A DNA stretch of 64,000 nt. Origin: Mytilus californianus. Taxonomy: Eukaryota > Mollusca > Bivalvia > Mytilida > Mytilidae. A program made the position numbers and the translations under genes. Shown here one piece after another: positions 1 to 11,147 of the stretch. The notes below the pieces were generated by a model. It worked only from the letters and a program-made list of their open reading frames with translations, ran no database searches and had not been told where the DNA came from. The stretch spans positions 113,475,588-113,539,587 of the forward strand of contig NW_026262734.1 of the NCBI RefSeq assembly GCF_021869535.1. Direction: 5' to 3'. How positions within the stretch are numbered: the stretch's first letter is position 1; every line of letters starts with the position of its first letter.

Positions 1-111
1 TGCGAAATTCAAACTATGCCAAAAAATGAACTACTCTTACAGTATGGGAGAAGATTATAAAGATTGTGTGTGCATCTGACAAGTTTTATTTAAACATGAT
101 CTTGTTAATAT

Positions 112-331
112 AAAAATAAAGAGATTTGGGATGATTGTCAAGGAAAAGAGTTCAGATGACATGGTTGTACAGCAATTATAGGTCATGTACACCCTTCAAC
201 AATGAGAAAAAAAACCATACCATATAGTCGCTATTAAAGGCCCTGACATGAATTCAAATGAGAAAAGTAGCGGCTTAATTTATAACAAACAGTTTACTAA
301 AAATGAATATGGCAGACATGAACCAATGACA
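112..331 (+). repeat. family A dispersed repeat, diverged copy
   Basis: The order AGATTTGGGATGATTGTCAA, CTTCAACAATGAG, CATATAGTCG, AAAGGCCCTGACATG and AGTAGCGGCTTAATTTATAA matches the 5' two thirds of the fuller copy at 3525. Confidence 0.8.
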
Positions 332-344
332 CATTTGTTTATTT

Positions 345-636
345 ATCCTTCCTCTAGTCTTTATGCTTGTTGATGTAGTATGGATTGTTCATTGTTTAAT
401 GGGGTTTGTTCTGTTTCCTTGTACAGTACACACAAAGTGAATCACTTTTCTTGTGGTTAATAGTTCATGTCGATGATAAGATGATAACACTATTATCACC
501 ATGTTATAGATTTTTTTGAATTATACAGGAATATTATTTAGAATGATTCACCATACAATCACTGCAAAAAATCATCACCAAAGTACAACATTTGTGTGTG
601 GCATATTTAAAAATTATGCTATATATCAAAATATTA
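345..636. other. AT-rich DNA, nothing recognised
   Basis: I see no exon, repeat family or structure here. Confidence 0.5.
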
Positions 637-895
637 AAGAAGATGTGATATGATTGCCGATGAGACAACTATCCACCAGAGACCAAATGATGTCTATATA
701 TATAACTATAATAGAAAAACAAAGGAAATGGGGTATCTATCCAATCAGTACATGCACAGCAAAAAACATACAAAAAGCAAAGGAACAGTGCTTTTATTGC
801 TGTTCTTCATCTCAAAGTCACAATGAGGCCTTCAACACAGACAAAAAATCTCTCACCTCACTACAAGTTTAAGACGGCCCCTAGCACCTACTTGA
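637..895 (+). repeat. family A tip followed by a decayed family B-like stretch
   Basis: AGATGTGATATGATTGCCGA and GAGACAACTATCCACCAGAG are the family A start. From about 820, GGCCTTCAACACAG, AAATCTCTCACC and GGCCCCTAGCACC resemble the middle of family B. An open frame here is a by-product. Confidence 0.6.
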
Positions 896-1590
896 GAGGA
901 ATTCTTTGTTATTGCAAAATTAACACCAAATTGGGTCCGGTCATATAAGAACATACTGGAAAGAAGTACAGATTCAAAACAAAATAGTTCCTACTCATAG
1001 GTGTAAATATAAACTATGTAGAATATAGGTCACCACTAGTCCTAGAAATTTGCCTATTATGAAAATTAATTTAATTCTCATTTCTACTTGTAACAATTTA
1101 CACTTACACTTCCTGTTAACATGGTTAATAACAAACTGTGTATTCATTTATTTTCATGGTTACTAACAGCCTTCACGATAAACTTTTGAGTCCACAAGCC
1201 CAAAGCTCAATTTTTCGAAAAAACTTTAGTTGGTTTCTGTTGGCTTGTAGAGAAGAATTTTACAAGCCTGAAAGCAATTTTACAAGCCATGGCCGTAGGA
1301 CTTGTGGTTAAGTGTGAAAACTGTACTAATTTTCATGAATTGAAGAAAAATTGCTTTACCCATGAAATCCACAAAAATTGGTTTCCCAGGAATAATAATG
1401 AATTGACAGCATTGTTTTGGTGTTCTTGATATTTGACAGATATTTACCATCTTCCTGTAATGTTTTACATCTCTTGCAATAGTTAGACTCCTCCCTCTAC
1501 TAATCAAGGGTTTACATAATGATGAGAGTGGGTGTTTTCAGTACTTTCCTCCTCTTGATATTCAACCATCTCCCAATTAGGAGTCTGTAG
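896..1590. other. AT-rich intergenic or intronic DNA
   Basis: No exon or recognisable repeat. It may be a MED31 intron, since the upstream MED31 exons lie outside the window. Confidence 0.5.
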
Positions 1591-1592
1591 TT

Positions 1593-1657
1593 GTGTATAA
1601 TACGCACCCCCTCCTACCAACTACATTTTTGGGGTAAAAAAAGGGTGTATTATACAC
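1593..1657. repeat. imperfect inverted repeat (GTGTATAATAC hairpin)
   Basis: GTGTATAATACGCACCC (1593-1609) pairs with GGGTGTATTATACAC (1643-1657) apart from two unpaired bases, with a 33-base spacer. Pairing continues a few bases outward (TAGTT/GACTA). It is probably a very small inverted-repeat element or a pair of MITE ends. Confidence 0.65.
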
Positions 1658-1659
1658 GA

Positions 1660-2228
1660 CTAATTACGGTAGTGGTTAGGTACCTGTCTTAAACTCCTCC
1701 ATGCCAGTGAATAGTTTTTCATGAAATTTCAGTAACAAATAACAATTTTTCTCTAATTCTTCGTCAATTTATCCCTTTCTGCACCCATTGTATAAAAAAA
1801 ATTTAATCAACGTGTGGTTCGTTTGATCTCAGTTCTTCATTGGTTAAAATCCGATTATGACGTCGAATTTTCTTGCTTTCCTCTGAATTTCCTATTGTGA
1901 CGGCATGAAAAAAGGGGACCATGCCTGATGACGTCACATAGAAAGAACACATCTTTTTGCAGATCATTCGAACAGAAGGAATAAATTTGCCTGCGTATTG
2001 TTTGAAAATCATTAGAGAAACAGATTCCACCACCAAATCTCGTGTAATACGGCGAGCCTCGCGTTTTAAATTTGAAAATTTAACTGTCTCGAGTGGATAA
2101 ATATCGTATCACACTCGATGCAGTGGTAGAATCTATATGTATACATGTATAGCATTATAGATTAATGATTTTCCCATAGTATATCTTGTTTAGAATTAAA
2201 TCTCTTGCAATATTATTTTTTTTTATAG
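1660..2228. other. presumed MED31 intron end
   Basis: No earlier MED31 exon can be read here in any frame. A T-rich acceptor tract precedes 2229. Confidence 0.6.
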
Positions 2229-2424
2229 ATATCCACAATGTTTACATTTGTTGGAGCTGTTACAATATGAACACTTTAGAAAGGAATTAGTGAATTCACA
2301 ATGTGCTAAGTTTATAGACGATCAACAGCTCTTACACTGGCAACATTATCAGCGGAAGCGGATGAAATTATTGATGGACGAAGCAGAACGACACAAACAG
2401 GATCAAAAAGATAAAACTAGCTGA
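2229..2424 (+). CDS. MED31: MED31 (Mediator complex subunit 31), terminal coding exon
   Basis: This is the last coding exon of MED31, the small conserved subunit of the Mediator middle module, which links transcription factors to RNA polymerase II in the nucleus. A T-rich tract and AG at 2227-2228 form the splice acceptor. The first base, A, completes a codon begun in the previous exon, and 64 codons follow to TGA at 2422-2424. The translation opens with YPQCLHLLELLQYEHF and continues with RKELVNSQCAKF and LHWQHYQRKRMK. These are the signature stretches of animal MED31, followed by a short divergent Lys/Glu/Gln-rich tail as is usual for the family. Residues lying N-terminal to YPQC in the family (about the first half of the protein) are not found in 1-2228, so the upstream exons lie outside the window. 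A possible poly(A) signal, AATAAA, is at 2653-2658. The identification is secure; only the exact start of the exon depends on the inferred splice site. Confidence 0.95.
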
Positions 2425-2652
2425 CACAATGATAAATATTTTAAGTATAGTTTGATTGGTCAGAGGTATTCTCTGAAACGTAATGGCAGCTATGTGGATG
2501 GTCAAAATTATTGTCATCTTTTTTAAACATTCAAAGAGAACAAAAGTGGTTATTTGTCATACACATTACATGTACATGATGTATTACATGTATTAAGCAG
2601 TAAATTTTTCATCTCTATAAAAAGTTTTCAGGTAGTTTTATAAACTATATAA

Positions 2653-2658
2653 AATAAA
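2653..2658 (+). promoter_or_regulatory. candidate poly(A) signal AATAAA for MED31
   Basis: AATAAA lies 229 bases after the MED31 stop codon, on the same strand, in AT-rich DNA. It is the first canonical hexamer I noticed downstream. The same stretch resembles the 5' tip of a family A repeat, so it could be fortuitous. Confidence 0.4.
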
Positions 2659-2851
2659 GAGATGTGTTATTGTCATGGAATAGAAGATCTTTTATAAAAT
2701 TAGTTCCAAATGGAAGAAATATTCTTGAATATTATTTTCACTGGAAGAAATATTGCAATATTTGATCTAATGGGAACAGATTACATAGCATTGTTTACAA
2801 CAAAGTTTCCATACAAACTTCTATTTGGCAGAACAAATATATGTTGACAGA

Positions 2852-2985
2852 AAGAATGCCAATGAGATAACTATCCACCAGAGTCCAAATGATGTAGATG
2901 TTGGAAACTGTAGGTCACTGTACCGCCTTCCACAATGAGCAAAACCCATACTGTATAGCAAGCTATAAAAGGCCAAGATATACTA
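2852..2985 (+). repeat. family A, 5' part
   Basis: AATGCCAATGAGATAACTATCC, the TAGGTCACTGTACCGCCTTC block, and AGCAAGCTATAAAAGGCC follow family A order. It is truncated at about 2985, where a family C fragment begins. Confidence 0.85.
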
Positions 2986-3180
2986 GTTCGTATTGTTATA
3001 CACTCATTCCGAAGGAGGAGAACTGGTTTACATTTGTTCATCTATTTGTCATCTCTCCCATGAAATTTCCCATTATTCTCAGGAATTACAAATCAGAGCT
3101 TCCTGAAATTTTGTTGCATAGTTCATGTTCACATGTTATACTGTGTGATGCATTTTCACATTAACCACTTATCAACTACT
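2986..3180 (+). repeat. family C fragment
   Basis: CAGAGCTTCCTGAAATTTTG, TACTGTGTGATGCATTTTCA and ACCACTTATCAACTAC match the middle of the family C copy at 8570. Both terminal CCCCCGC ends are missing. Confidence 0.65.
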
Positions 3181-3524
3181 GTAAATTCAGAAATTATTGC
3201 CAGGTTTTTATTAATGCAAATATTAAATGTGATTGGATGAGTATCGCAATAATGAGAACTACATGTAGCATTCAGATATCTGATACATATATCTCAATGG
3301 AGATTTTCCTGAATCACAATAATTTATCTCACATTTTTGCACATTTTTCAAGAATCGCAATGATAAACAACACAAGAATTTCTGAATTTACATTACCTGT
3401 TTTTTCCCATTCTTATATATTCTTACAAACACTGGTGATGTATGACTTTGAGACAGAATATCAGTTTCCTAAAATTGGGTCTTAAGTTTTAAATGAGTAT
3501 GCTATACTGTATGATATATATAAA

Positions 3525-3965
3525 ACAATAAGGAGATGAGGTATGATTGCCAATGAGACAACTATCCAAGTTCAAATGAAGTGGATATAATCATTTATAG
3601 GCAACAGTACGGCCTTCAACAATGAGAAGAAGCCATACTATATATTCGGCTATAAAAGGCCCTGACATAAAAAATATGAAACAATTCAATTGAGAAAACT
3701 AACGGCCTAATTTATAACAAAACAATTAACAAAAAACATATATGACAGATATGAACCAACGACCACTGAGCTACAGGCTCCTGACTTGGGGACAGGCACA
3801 TAAACAATGTGGCGGGGTTAAACATGTTTGTGAGCTCTCAACCCTCCCCTAACCTGGGACAGTGGTGTAACAGCACAACATAGGAACAAACTATAAAAAT
3901 CAGTTGAAAAAGGCTTAACTCATCAGATGGATACAAAGCAGAAAAACATCAAACATAAACACAGA
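3525..3965 (+). repeat. family A, nearly complete copy
   Basis: Carries every block in order: GAGGTATGATTGCCAATGAG, TACGGCCTTCAACAATGAG, CGGCTATAAAAGGCCC, AACTAACGGCCTAATTTATA, CTACAGGCTCCTGACTTGGG, GTGGCGGGGTTAAACATG, CCTGGGACAGTGGTGTAACA and AAAGGCTTAACTCATCAGAT. No long reading frame, so the element is non-autonomous. Confidence 0.93.
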
Positions 3966-4179
3966 CGTGGCATGTTCACATGCATTGCTCGTCAACTCTT
4001 TGTTGGCCAAATACTTATAGCGCAGGGGTATCAACATCTCAAATATGAGAACTAAATAAATGACTAAATACAAAATATGTATTTGGTTAATTATGATAAG
4101 ACATCAACCCAACAACTCAGTGCAGACAAAATAGATTTAATAGACCAAGGTATTATATATATTAATGACAACACATTGG

Positions 4180-4410
4180 AGAGAAAGGTGATCTGTAATA
4201 TATTTATGTTCAGAGCATTTACACCAAGGTTAAGGCTATTCTGTTTATGTCCTTGTATCAATTTAGAATTTGGCTATTCTGTTTATGTCCTTTTGGTCGT
4301 TCAGCTTCTAACATGGCAACGTATTTACGCATCCTTGGCTTTCAAATGTTCGGGTTTGAACATTCCTTTTGAAGGTAAATCGACTTCGGGCACACTAAAT
4401 TTATAAAGAG
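4180..4410 (+). repeat. family D fragment
   Basis: TATGTCCTTTTGGTCGTTCA, CTTGGCTTTCAAATGTTCGG, TTGAACATTCC and AAATCGACTTCGGGCACAC match the 3' half of family D at 11985. A short stretch (GGCTATTCTGTTTATGTCC) is duplicated. The open reading frame over it is not a gene. Confidence 0.75.
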
Positions 4411-5105
4411 AGAGTATCAATTTAGAAAAATCCTGACATCTATTTGGTTAAAACTGTAAAAAGTTGCATAAAAAAAACAAAAATCAAAACAATCAATACA
4501 GCTCAAATTTTAAACAATTCTATAAGAAACAACACAACCGAGAAAATACTTTCAATGTTCTATGTAGGAAGCAGGGATCCAGTTCAGACTACCACAATTG
4601 GCCAATGTTTAAGAAAGTTATAATACTAGATGATTAGACTACTGCACATGTCAATACCAGAGCTTATACTACTCAGTTATATTAGTTTTGTTCTTGTTCT
4701 ATAAACTCAGTTTACTGTACAAATTGGAGTGATAAATGAATGAATAAATATATCCTGTTAAAAAAAAGGCTGAACTACATACTGTACAAGTTTTTCTAGA
4801 TTTTGCACTGAATTAGGACGGAAGAAAGATAAATTTGTTTACAATTTTTTAAAGTTCAAGTAGAATTGAAAAAAGGCTAGACAAACGAGGAACATTTAAT
4901 TCGTTTGAATTTTTTTTATTTTTATCTCACAATTAAAATAAGAACCTTCCTGTGGAACTATAGCTAAGGAAAGCAATTAATGTATGGTCTTCCTGTAGTA
5001 TTGTATTGATATTTGAAGTTATTAAAAAAGGAAGGAAATTACTGTTAAGTATTTAAATGAAACAATATTAAATAAGCATGAGAACATTAAAAAAAAGTAT
5101 ACTCA
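4411..5105. other. AT-rich DNA, nothing recognised
   Basis: No exon, tandem array or inverted repeat that I can support. Confidence 0.5.
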
Positions 5106-5109
5106 GAGG

Positions 5110-5275
5110 TCAGTTCATGTTCAAAGGTCAGTTCATATGTAAAGGGTTTGGTGGAAAATATATGACCTTGAGTGAGAGAGGTCATTGGTTTTATCCCTGG
5201 TTTGGTTAAACCAAAGACTCTGATATAGGCATTTGCTGCTTCTCTTGGAAGCATGCAGTTTTCTAAGAGTAAGGC
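5110..5275 (+). repeat. tRNA-like SINE, diverged copy
   Basis: A B-box-like GGTTTTATCCC near 5190 is followed by GGCATTTGCTGCTTCTC and GTTTTCTAAGAGTAAGGCC. The same CATTTGCTGCTTCTC block follows a better B-box in the reverse copy at 30845-31020. Confidence 0.55.
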
Positions 5276-5278
5276 CAT

Positions 5279-5720
5279 ATAAAATAAGGAGATTTGGTAT
5301 GATTTACAATGAGACAGCCAGCCAACAGAGTCCAAAAAGATTGATTTAAGCAACTATAGGTCACTGTATGTCTTTCAACAATGAGCAACACTTATAATGT
5401 ATAGTCAGCTATATAAGACCAAACATAAAAAATGTGAAACAATTCATATGAAACAACCAGCAGTATGATTTATGACAGAACTATAAACAAACAAAAAATA
5501 TGACAGTCAGCAACCCAACAACAACCTCTTAATTACAGGGTTCTGACTTGGAACAGGCAACAACAACCTCTTAATTACAGGGTTCTGACTTGGAACAGGC
5601 ACATATAGAATGTGGTGGGGATAAACATGTTTGTGAGCTCTCAACCCCCCCCCCCCCTAGCCTGGGACAGATGTGTAACATCGCAGCAAAAGAACAAACT
5701 GTTAATATCAGTAAAAAAAG
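5279..5720 (+). repeat. family A copy with a 42-bp internal duplication
   Basis: Family A order from AAGGAGATTTGGTATGATTT to CCTGGGACAGATGTGTAACA. The block containing CCTCTTAATTACAGGGTTCT is present twice in tandem (step 42 bp, 5538 and 5580). A C-run lies near 5648. The 3' end runs into the 56-bp minisatellite. Confidence 0.9.
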
Positions 5721-6165
5721 GCTACAGTTATCAGATTGGCACAAATTAAATATAACCACTAACATAAGGACAAAAGGCTACAGTTATCAGATTGGCATAA
5801 AGCAAATATAACCACTAACATAAGGACAAAAGGCTACAGTTATCAGATTGGCATAAAGCAAATATAACCACTAACATAAGGACAAAAGGCTACAGTTATC
5901 AGATTGGCATAAAGCAAATATTACCACTAACATAAGGACAAAAGGCTACAGTTATCAGATTGGCACAAAGCAAATATAACAACTAACATAAGGACAAAAG
6001 GCTACAGTTATCAGATTGGCACAAAGCAAATATAACCACTAACATAAGGACAAAAGGCTACAGTTATCAGATTGGCACAAAGCAAATATAACCACTAACA
6101 TAAGGACAAAAGGCTACAGTTATCAGATTGGCACAAAGCAAATATAACAACTAACATAAGGATCA
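5718..6165 (+). repeat. 56-bp minisatellite, 8 copies
   Basis: The block GGCTACAGTTATCAGATTGG recurs at 5720, 5776, 5832, 5888, 5944, 6000, 6056 and 6112 with an exact 56-bp step and a few substitutions (CATAAAG/CACAAAG, ACCACTAAC/ACAACTAAC). The array starts inside the 3' part of the family A copy at 5279, where the corresponding A sequence elsewhere is AAAAAGGCTTAACTCATCAG. Confidence 0.95.
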
Positions 6166-6469
6166 ATGAGTTTACATGGATCCTTTCTAAATTTATAGGC
6201 TTTATAAAGAACATTACTGTAAAAATTAGAATGTAATATCCTATTTTTCATAAGATAAGGATAAGGTACAGTGAAACTTCAAAACCAATCTTTGTATCTA
6301 TGAAAGAATTTAGTAAATTTTACTGGTTAGCTTGTACATATAGTTGGAAGTATATAAAAATAATATTTAGAAAAGTTACTTATATAATTAATATTTAAAA
6401 TAAACTCGTTTTCAACATTACTTGTATAGGTAATTTTAAAAGTTACTTGTTTAAGTAATGCCCCTGACT

Positions 6470-8385
6470 GTTTATGTTTCATGTAGGCTGTCAAGTCTCT
6501 TATATTCTTGAAATACATTCTTCTATGTCTCATGTACGCTGACACATCTCCAACGTTCTTGAATGACATACTTTTATGTCTCATATAGGCTGTCAGGTCT
6601 CTTATCTTTTTGAATGACATACTTTTATGTCTCATGTAGGCTGTCAAATCACCTATATTCTTGAATTACATAATTTTATGTCTCATTTAGGCTGTCAAGT
6701 CTCCTATATTCTTGAATTATATATTTTTATGTCTTATGCAAGCTGTCAAGTCTCCTATATTCTTGAATAACATACTTTTATGTCTCATCCAGGCTGTCAA
6801 GTCTCCTATATTCTTGAATAACATACTTTTATGTCTAAAGCAGGCTGTCAGGTCTCCCATATTCTTGAATTACATACTTGTATGTCTCATGCAGGCTGTC
6901 AGGTCTCCTATATTCTTGAATTACATACTTTCATGTTTCATGCAGGCTGTCAAGTCTCCTATATTCTTGGATTACATACTGTTATGTCTCGTGTAGGCTG
7001 TCAAGTCTATCTTCTTGAAATACATACTTTTATGTCTCATGTAGGCTGTCAAGTCTCCTATATTCTTGAATGACATACTTTTGTGTCTCATGCAGGCTGT
7101 CACATCTATGTTCTTGAATGACATAGTTTTATTTCTCATATAGGCTGTCAGGTCTCTTATCTTCTTGAATGACATACTTTTATGTCTCATGTAGGCTGTC
7201 AAATCTCCTATATTCTTGAATTACATAATTTTATGTCTCATTTAGGCTGTCAAGTCTCCTATATTCTATATTCTTGAATAACATATTTTGATGTCTCATG
7301 CAGGCTGTCAAGTCTCCTATATTCTTGAATTACATACTTTTATGTCTCATCCAGGCTGTCAATTCCCATATATTCTTGAATAACGTACTTTTATGTCTAA
7401 TGCAGGCTGTCAGGTCGCCTATATTCTTGATTTACATACTTTTATATCTCATGCAGGCTGTCAAGTCTCCTATATTCTTGAATTACATACTTTTATGTCT
7501 CATGCAGGCTATCAAGTCTATCTTCTTGATTTACGTACTTTTATGGCTCATGCATGGTGTCACGTCTCCTATATTCTTGAATTGCGTACTGTTATGTCTC
7601 ATGCAGGCTGTCATCTCTACTATATTCTTGAATTAAATATTTTTATGTCTCATATAGGCTGCCAGATCTCTTATCTTCTTGAATGATATACTTTTATGTC
7701 TCATGTAGGCTGCCAAATCTGCTATATTCTTGAATTACATAAATTTATGTCTCATTTAGGCTGTCAAGTCTCCTATATTCTTGAATTACATATTTTTTAT
7801 GTCTCACGCAGGCTGTCACGTCTCCTATCTTCTTGAATTATATATTTTTATGTCTCATGCAGGTTGTCAAGACTTCTATATTCTTGAACTACGTACTTTT
7901 ATGTCTCATGCAGGCTGTCAAGTCTCCTATATTCTTGAATTACATACTTTCATGTTTCATGCAGGCTGTCATGTTTCCTATCTTCTTGAATTACATACTT
8001 TTATGTCTCATGTAGGCTGTCAAGTCTCCTATATTCTTGAATTGCATATTTGTATGTCTCCTGCAAGCTGCCAAGTCTCCTATATTCTTGAATTAAATAT
8101 TTCAATGTCTCGTGCAGACTGTCAGGTCTCCTATATTCTTGAAATACGGACTTTTATTCTCATGCAGGCTGTCAAGTCTCCTATCTTCTTGAATTACATA
8201 TTTTATGTCTCATGCAGGCTATCAAGTCTATCTTCTTGATTTACGTACTTTTATGGCTCATGCAGGGTGTCACGTCTCCTATATTCTTGAATTGCGTACT
8301 GTTATATATCATGCAGGCTGTCATGTCTACTATATTCTTGAATTACATATTTTTATGTCCCATGCAGGGTGTCAAGTCTCCCATA
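6470..8385 (+). repeat. 51-bp minisatellite, about 37 copies
   Basis: The unit contains GCAGGCTGTCAAGTCTCC, TATATTCTTGAATTACATAC and TTTTATGTCTCAT. Anchors at 6691, 6742 and 6793 give a period of 51. Copies differ by substitutions and small indels. Because 51 is a multiple of 3, several frames on both strands stay open and give 17-residue peptide repeats such as MQAVKSPIFLNYILLCL. I regard these as by-products rather than genes, because they occur in more than one frame and on both strands with no splice sites or unique flanking coding sequence. Confidence 0.93.
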
Positions 8386-8569
8386 TTTTCCTTTTTTTTC
8401 CTATTTACTCGGACTTCCTTTGTTTTCCTCTTTTAGACATAGATAGGCCAATTTAAAGTATACGGACATGTGGGACTCCTTCCAGACCCTCCTGTATTAA
8501 AGAGCTTAAAACATACAGCAAAGTTATAGCAGTAATACATTTATATTGTATCAACTGCTTATTATACCC

Positions 8570-8835
8570 CCGCTTTAAAAAAGTGGGGTATACTGTTTTA
8601 CCTCTGTCTGTCCGTCCATCCATCCGTCAGTCCATTCGTCAGTCTGTCCGTCCGTCCCATGAATATTTTTCGTCGCATCTTTCTCAGGAACTACATAACA
8701 AGGATTTCTGAAATTTTGTTTCAGGGTTTATATGAGTCAGCTATACCGTGTGATGCGTTTTCAGATTCATCACTCAACAACTTCCTGTTTACCTTATACT
8801 TTTAGCGAGGCGGGGGTATCATTGGTGAGAAGTAG
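8570..8835 (+). mobile_element. family C element with CCCCCGC inverted ends
   Basis: Starts TATACCCCCGCTTTAAAAAA and ends GCGAGGCGGGGGTATCA, so the tips are inverted repeats of about 10 bp (ATACCCCCGC). Inside are a TCTGTCCGTCC-rich stretch and TTTCTGAAATTTTGTTTCAG, CCGTGTGATGCGTTTTCAGA and ACTTCCTGTTTACC. No coding sequence; a high-copy bivalve family from memory. Confidence 0.75.
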
Positions 8836-8839
8836 CTCA

Positions 8840-9425
8840 CAGATTCACTTGTTTCTATATCTTGTCAATATTTGCTTTATTATTATTTTTTGATAAATCA
8901 TATTTTTCAGAAATAATCTTTTTGGATATTGTACTTTCTAAAAGCCATACTTGCAGAAACAACAATGTACAATCTTACATTGGCTATTATATCTGAATGA
9001 CTAGTCGTTGACTTATTTTTCAAGTGTTGAGGAATTAAATGTTCCGATAATTCATCACCACTTGTCAGTTAGAAATGATATCGGAAATTATCATTTTTAA
9101 CCAAGGATTTGTATCCTTGTTTTAACTAACAATTTTTCTAGACGATTTAGTATAAGATATTTTCTTGAGTAATTCATGGTGGAAGAACAACCTTTGACCT
9201 CTCTTGAGGAATTACTAAAGCTGATAATAATGATTGTGAAAACACTTAGTGTTATTGAATGCTGGTTCCACTGTTTACTAATTTTGTTGTTTATGGTGCA
9301 TAAAAGAAGCTTTTGTTGAAAATCCATTACAACAACATACCAAAACACAAAAAAATATACAAGTATAGTGTAGGATTGAGAACAGTTCAACTTAGTTATA
9401 AATCAAGATAAATCACTAGAAGCAC
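8840..9425. other. AT-rich DNA between repeats
   Basis: No exon or repeat family recognised. Confidence 0.5.
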
Positions 9426-9427
9426 TT

Positions 9428-10917
9428 GAATAGGGAATAAAGGGCTAAATAAATTAGGAATAGAGAATAAAGGGCTAAATAAATTAAGAATAGAGAATAA
9501 AGGGATAAAGGGCTAAATAAATAAAGAATAGAGAATAAAGGGCTAAATAAATAGAGAATAAAGGGCTAAATAAATTAAGAATAGAGAATAAAGGGCTAAA
9601 TAAATAAAGAATAGAGAATAAAGGGCTAAATAAATAGAGAATAGAGAATAAAGGGCTAAATAAATAAAGAATAGAGAATAAAGAGCTCAATAAATATAGA
9701 ATAGGGAATAAAGGGCTAAATAAATAAAGAATAGAGAATAAAGGGCTAAATAAATAGAATAGAGAATAAAGGGCTCAATAAATATAGAATAGGGAATAAA
9801 GGGCTAAATAAATAAAGAATAGAGAATAAAGGGCTAAATAAATAGAGAATAGAGTATAAAGGGCTAAATAAATAAAGAATAGAGAATAAAGAGCTAAATA
9901 AATAGAGAATAGAGAATAAAGGGCTAAATAAATAGAATAGAGAATAAAGAGCTAAATAAATAAAGAATAGAGAATAAAGGGCTAAATAAATAAAGAATAG
10001 AGAATAAAGAGCTAAATAAATAGAATAGAGAATAAAGAGCTAAATAAATAAAGAATAGAGAATAAAGGGCTCAATAAATAAAGAAAAGAGAATAAAGAGC
10101 TAAATAAATAGAATAGAGAATAAAGGGCTAAATAAATTAAGAATAGAGAATAAAGGGCTAAAGGGCTAAATAAATAAAGAATAGAGAATAAAGGGCTAAA
10201 TAAATAAAGAATAGAGAATAAAGAGCTAAATAAATAGAGAATAGAGAATAAAGGGCTAAATAAATAAAGAATAGAGAATAAAGAGCTAAATAAATAGAAT
10301 AGAGAATAAAGAGCTAAATAAATAAAGAATAGAGAATAAAGGGCTAAATAAATAAAGAATAGAGAATAAAGAGCTAAATAAATAGAATAGAGAATAAAGA
10401 GCTAAATAAATAAAGAATAGAGAATAAAGGGCTAAATAAATAGAATAGAGAATAAAGGGCTAAATAAATAGAATAGAGAATAAAGAGCTAAATAAATAAA
10501 GAATAGAGAATAAAGGGCTAAATAAATAAAGAATAGAGAATAAAGAGCTAAATAAATAGAATAGAGCATAAAGAGCTAAATAAATAAAGAATAGAGAATA
10601 AAGGGCTAAATAAATAGAATAGAGAATAAAGGGCTAAATAAATAGAATAGAGAATAAAGGGCTAAATAAATAAAGAATAGAGAATAAAGAGCTAAATAAA
10701 TAGAATAGAGAATAAAGAGCTAAATAAATAAAGAATAGAGAATAAAGGGCTAAATAAATAGAATAGAGAATAAAGGGCTAAATAAATAGAATAGAGAATA
10801 AAGAGCTAAATAAATAAAGAATAGAGAATAAAGGGCTAAATAAATAAAGAATAGAGAATAAAGGGCTAAATAAATAGAATAGAGAATAAAGAGCTAAATA
10901 AATAAAGAATAGAGAAA
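9428..10917 (+). repeat. 30/28-bp minisatellite, about 50 copies, with higher-order mixing
   Basis: The unit is GAATAGAGAATAAAGGGCTA followed by AATAAATAAA (30 bp) or AATAAATA (28 bp). A second polymorphism is GGGCTA or GAGCTA. In the right half these variants recur in runs, suggesting amplification of multi-unit blocks. The array ends directly against a truncated family D copy at about 10918. Confidence 0.95.
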
Positions 10918-11050
10918 ATCAAAGAACAACTCTTCAGCTGTTTCGGTTCTTGTACATCATTGGCCACGGTTTTCAGATATTTGGCTTTGAGCATTCCTGA
11001 TGAAGGTATATCCAGAAAAGCTCTTCGAACGCATGAAATTTATATGTTGT
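10918..11050 (+). repeat. family D fragment
   Basis: CTCTTCAGCTGTTTCGGTTC, AGATATTTGGCTTTGAGCAT, TCCTGATGAAGGTATATCC and AAAGCTCTTCGAACGCATGA match the 3' half of family D. Truncated on the left by the 30-bp minisatellite. Confidence 0.8.
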
Positions 11051-11061
11051 TTTCTTTTTGT

Positions 11062-11116
11062 CGAGCCTTCGACTTTTGTCGAAAAAGCGAGACATAGCGA
11101 TCCTACATTCCGTCGG

Positions 11117-11147
<31 letters not shown>

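Noticed and set aside
5720-6165. Regular array considered as a CRISPR-like structure
   Set aside because: The whole 56-bp unit repeats with no variable spacers, in a eukaryotic context.
6327-7202. Minus-strand repeat peptides (TAYMRHKSMSFKKI)
   Set aside because: These are by-products of the 51-bp minisatellite, which is open in several frames on both strands.
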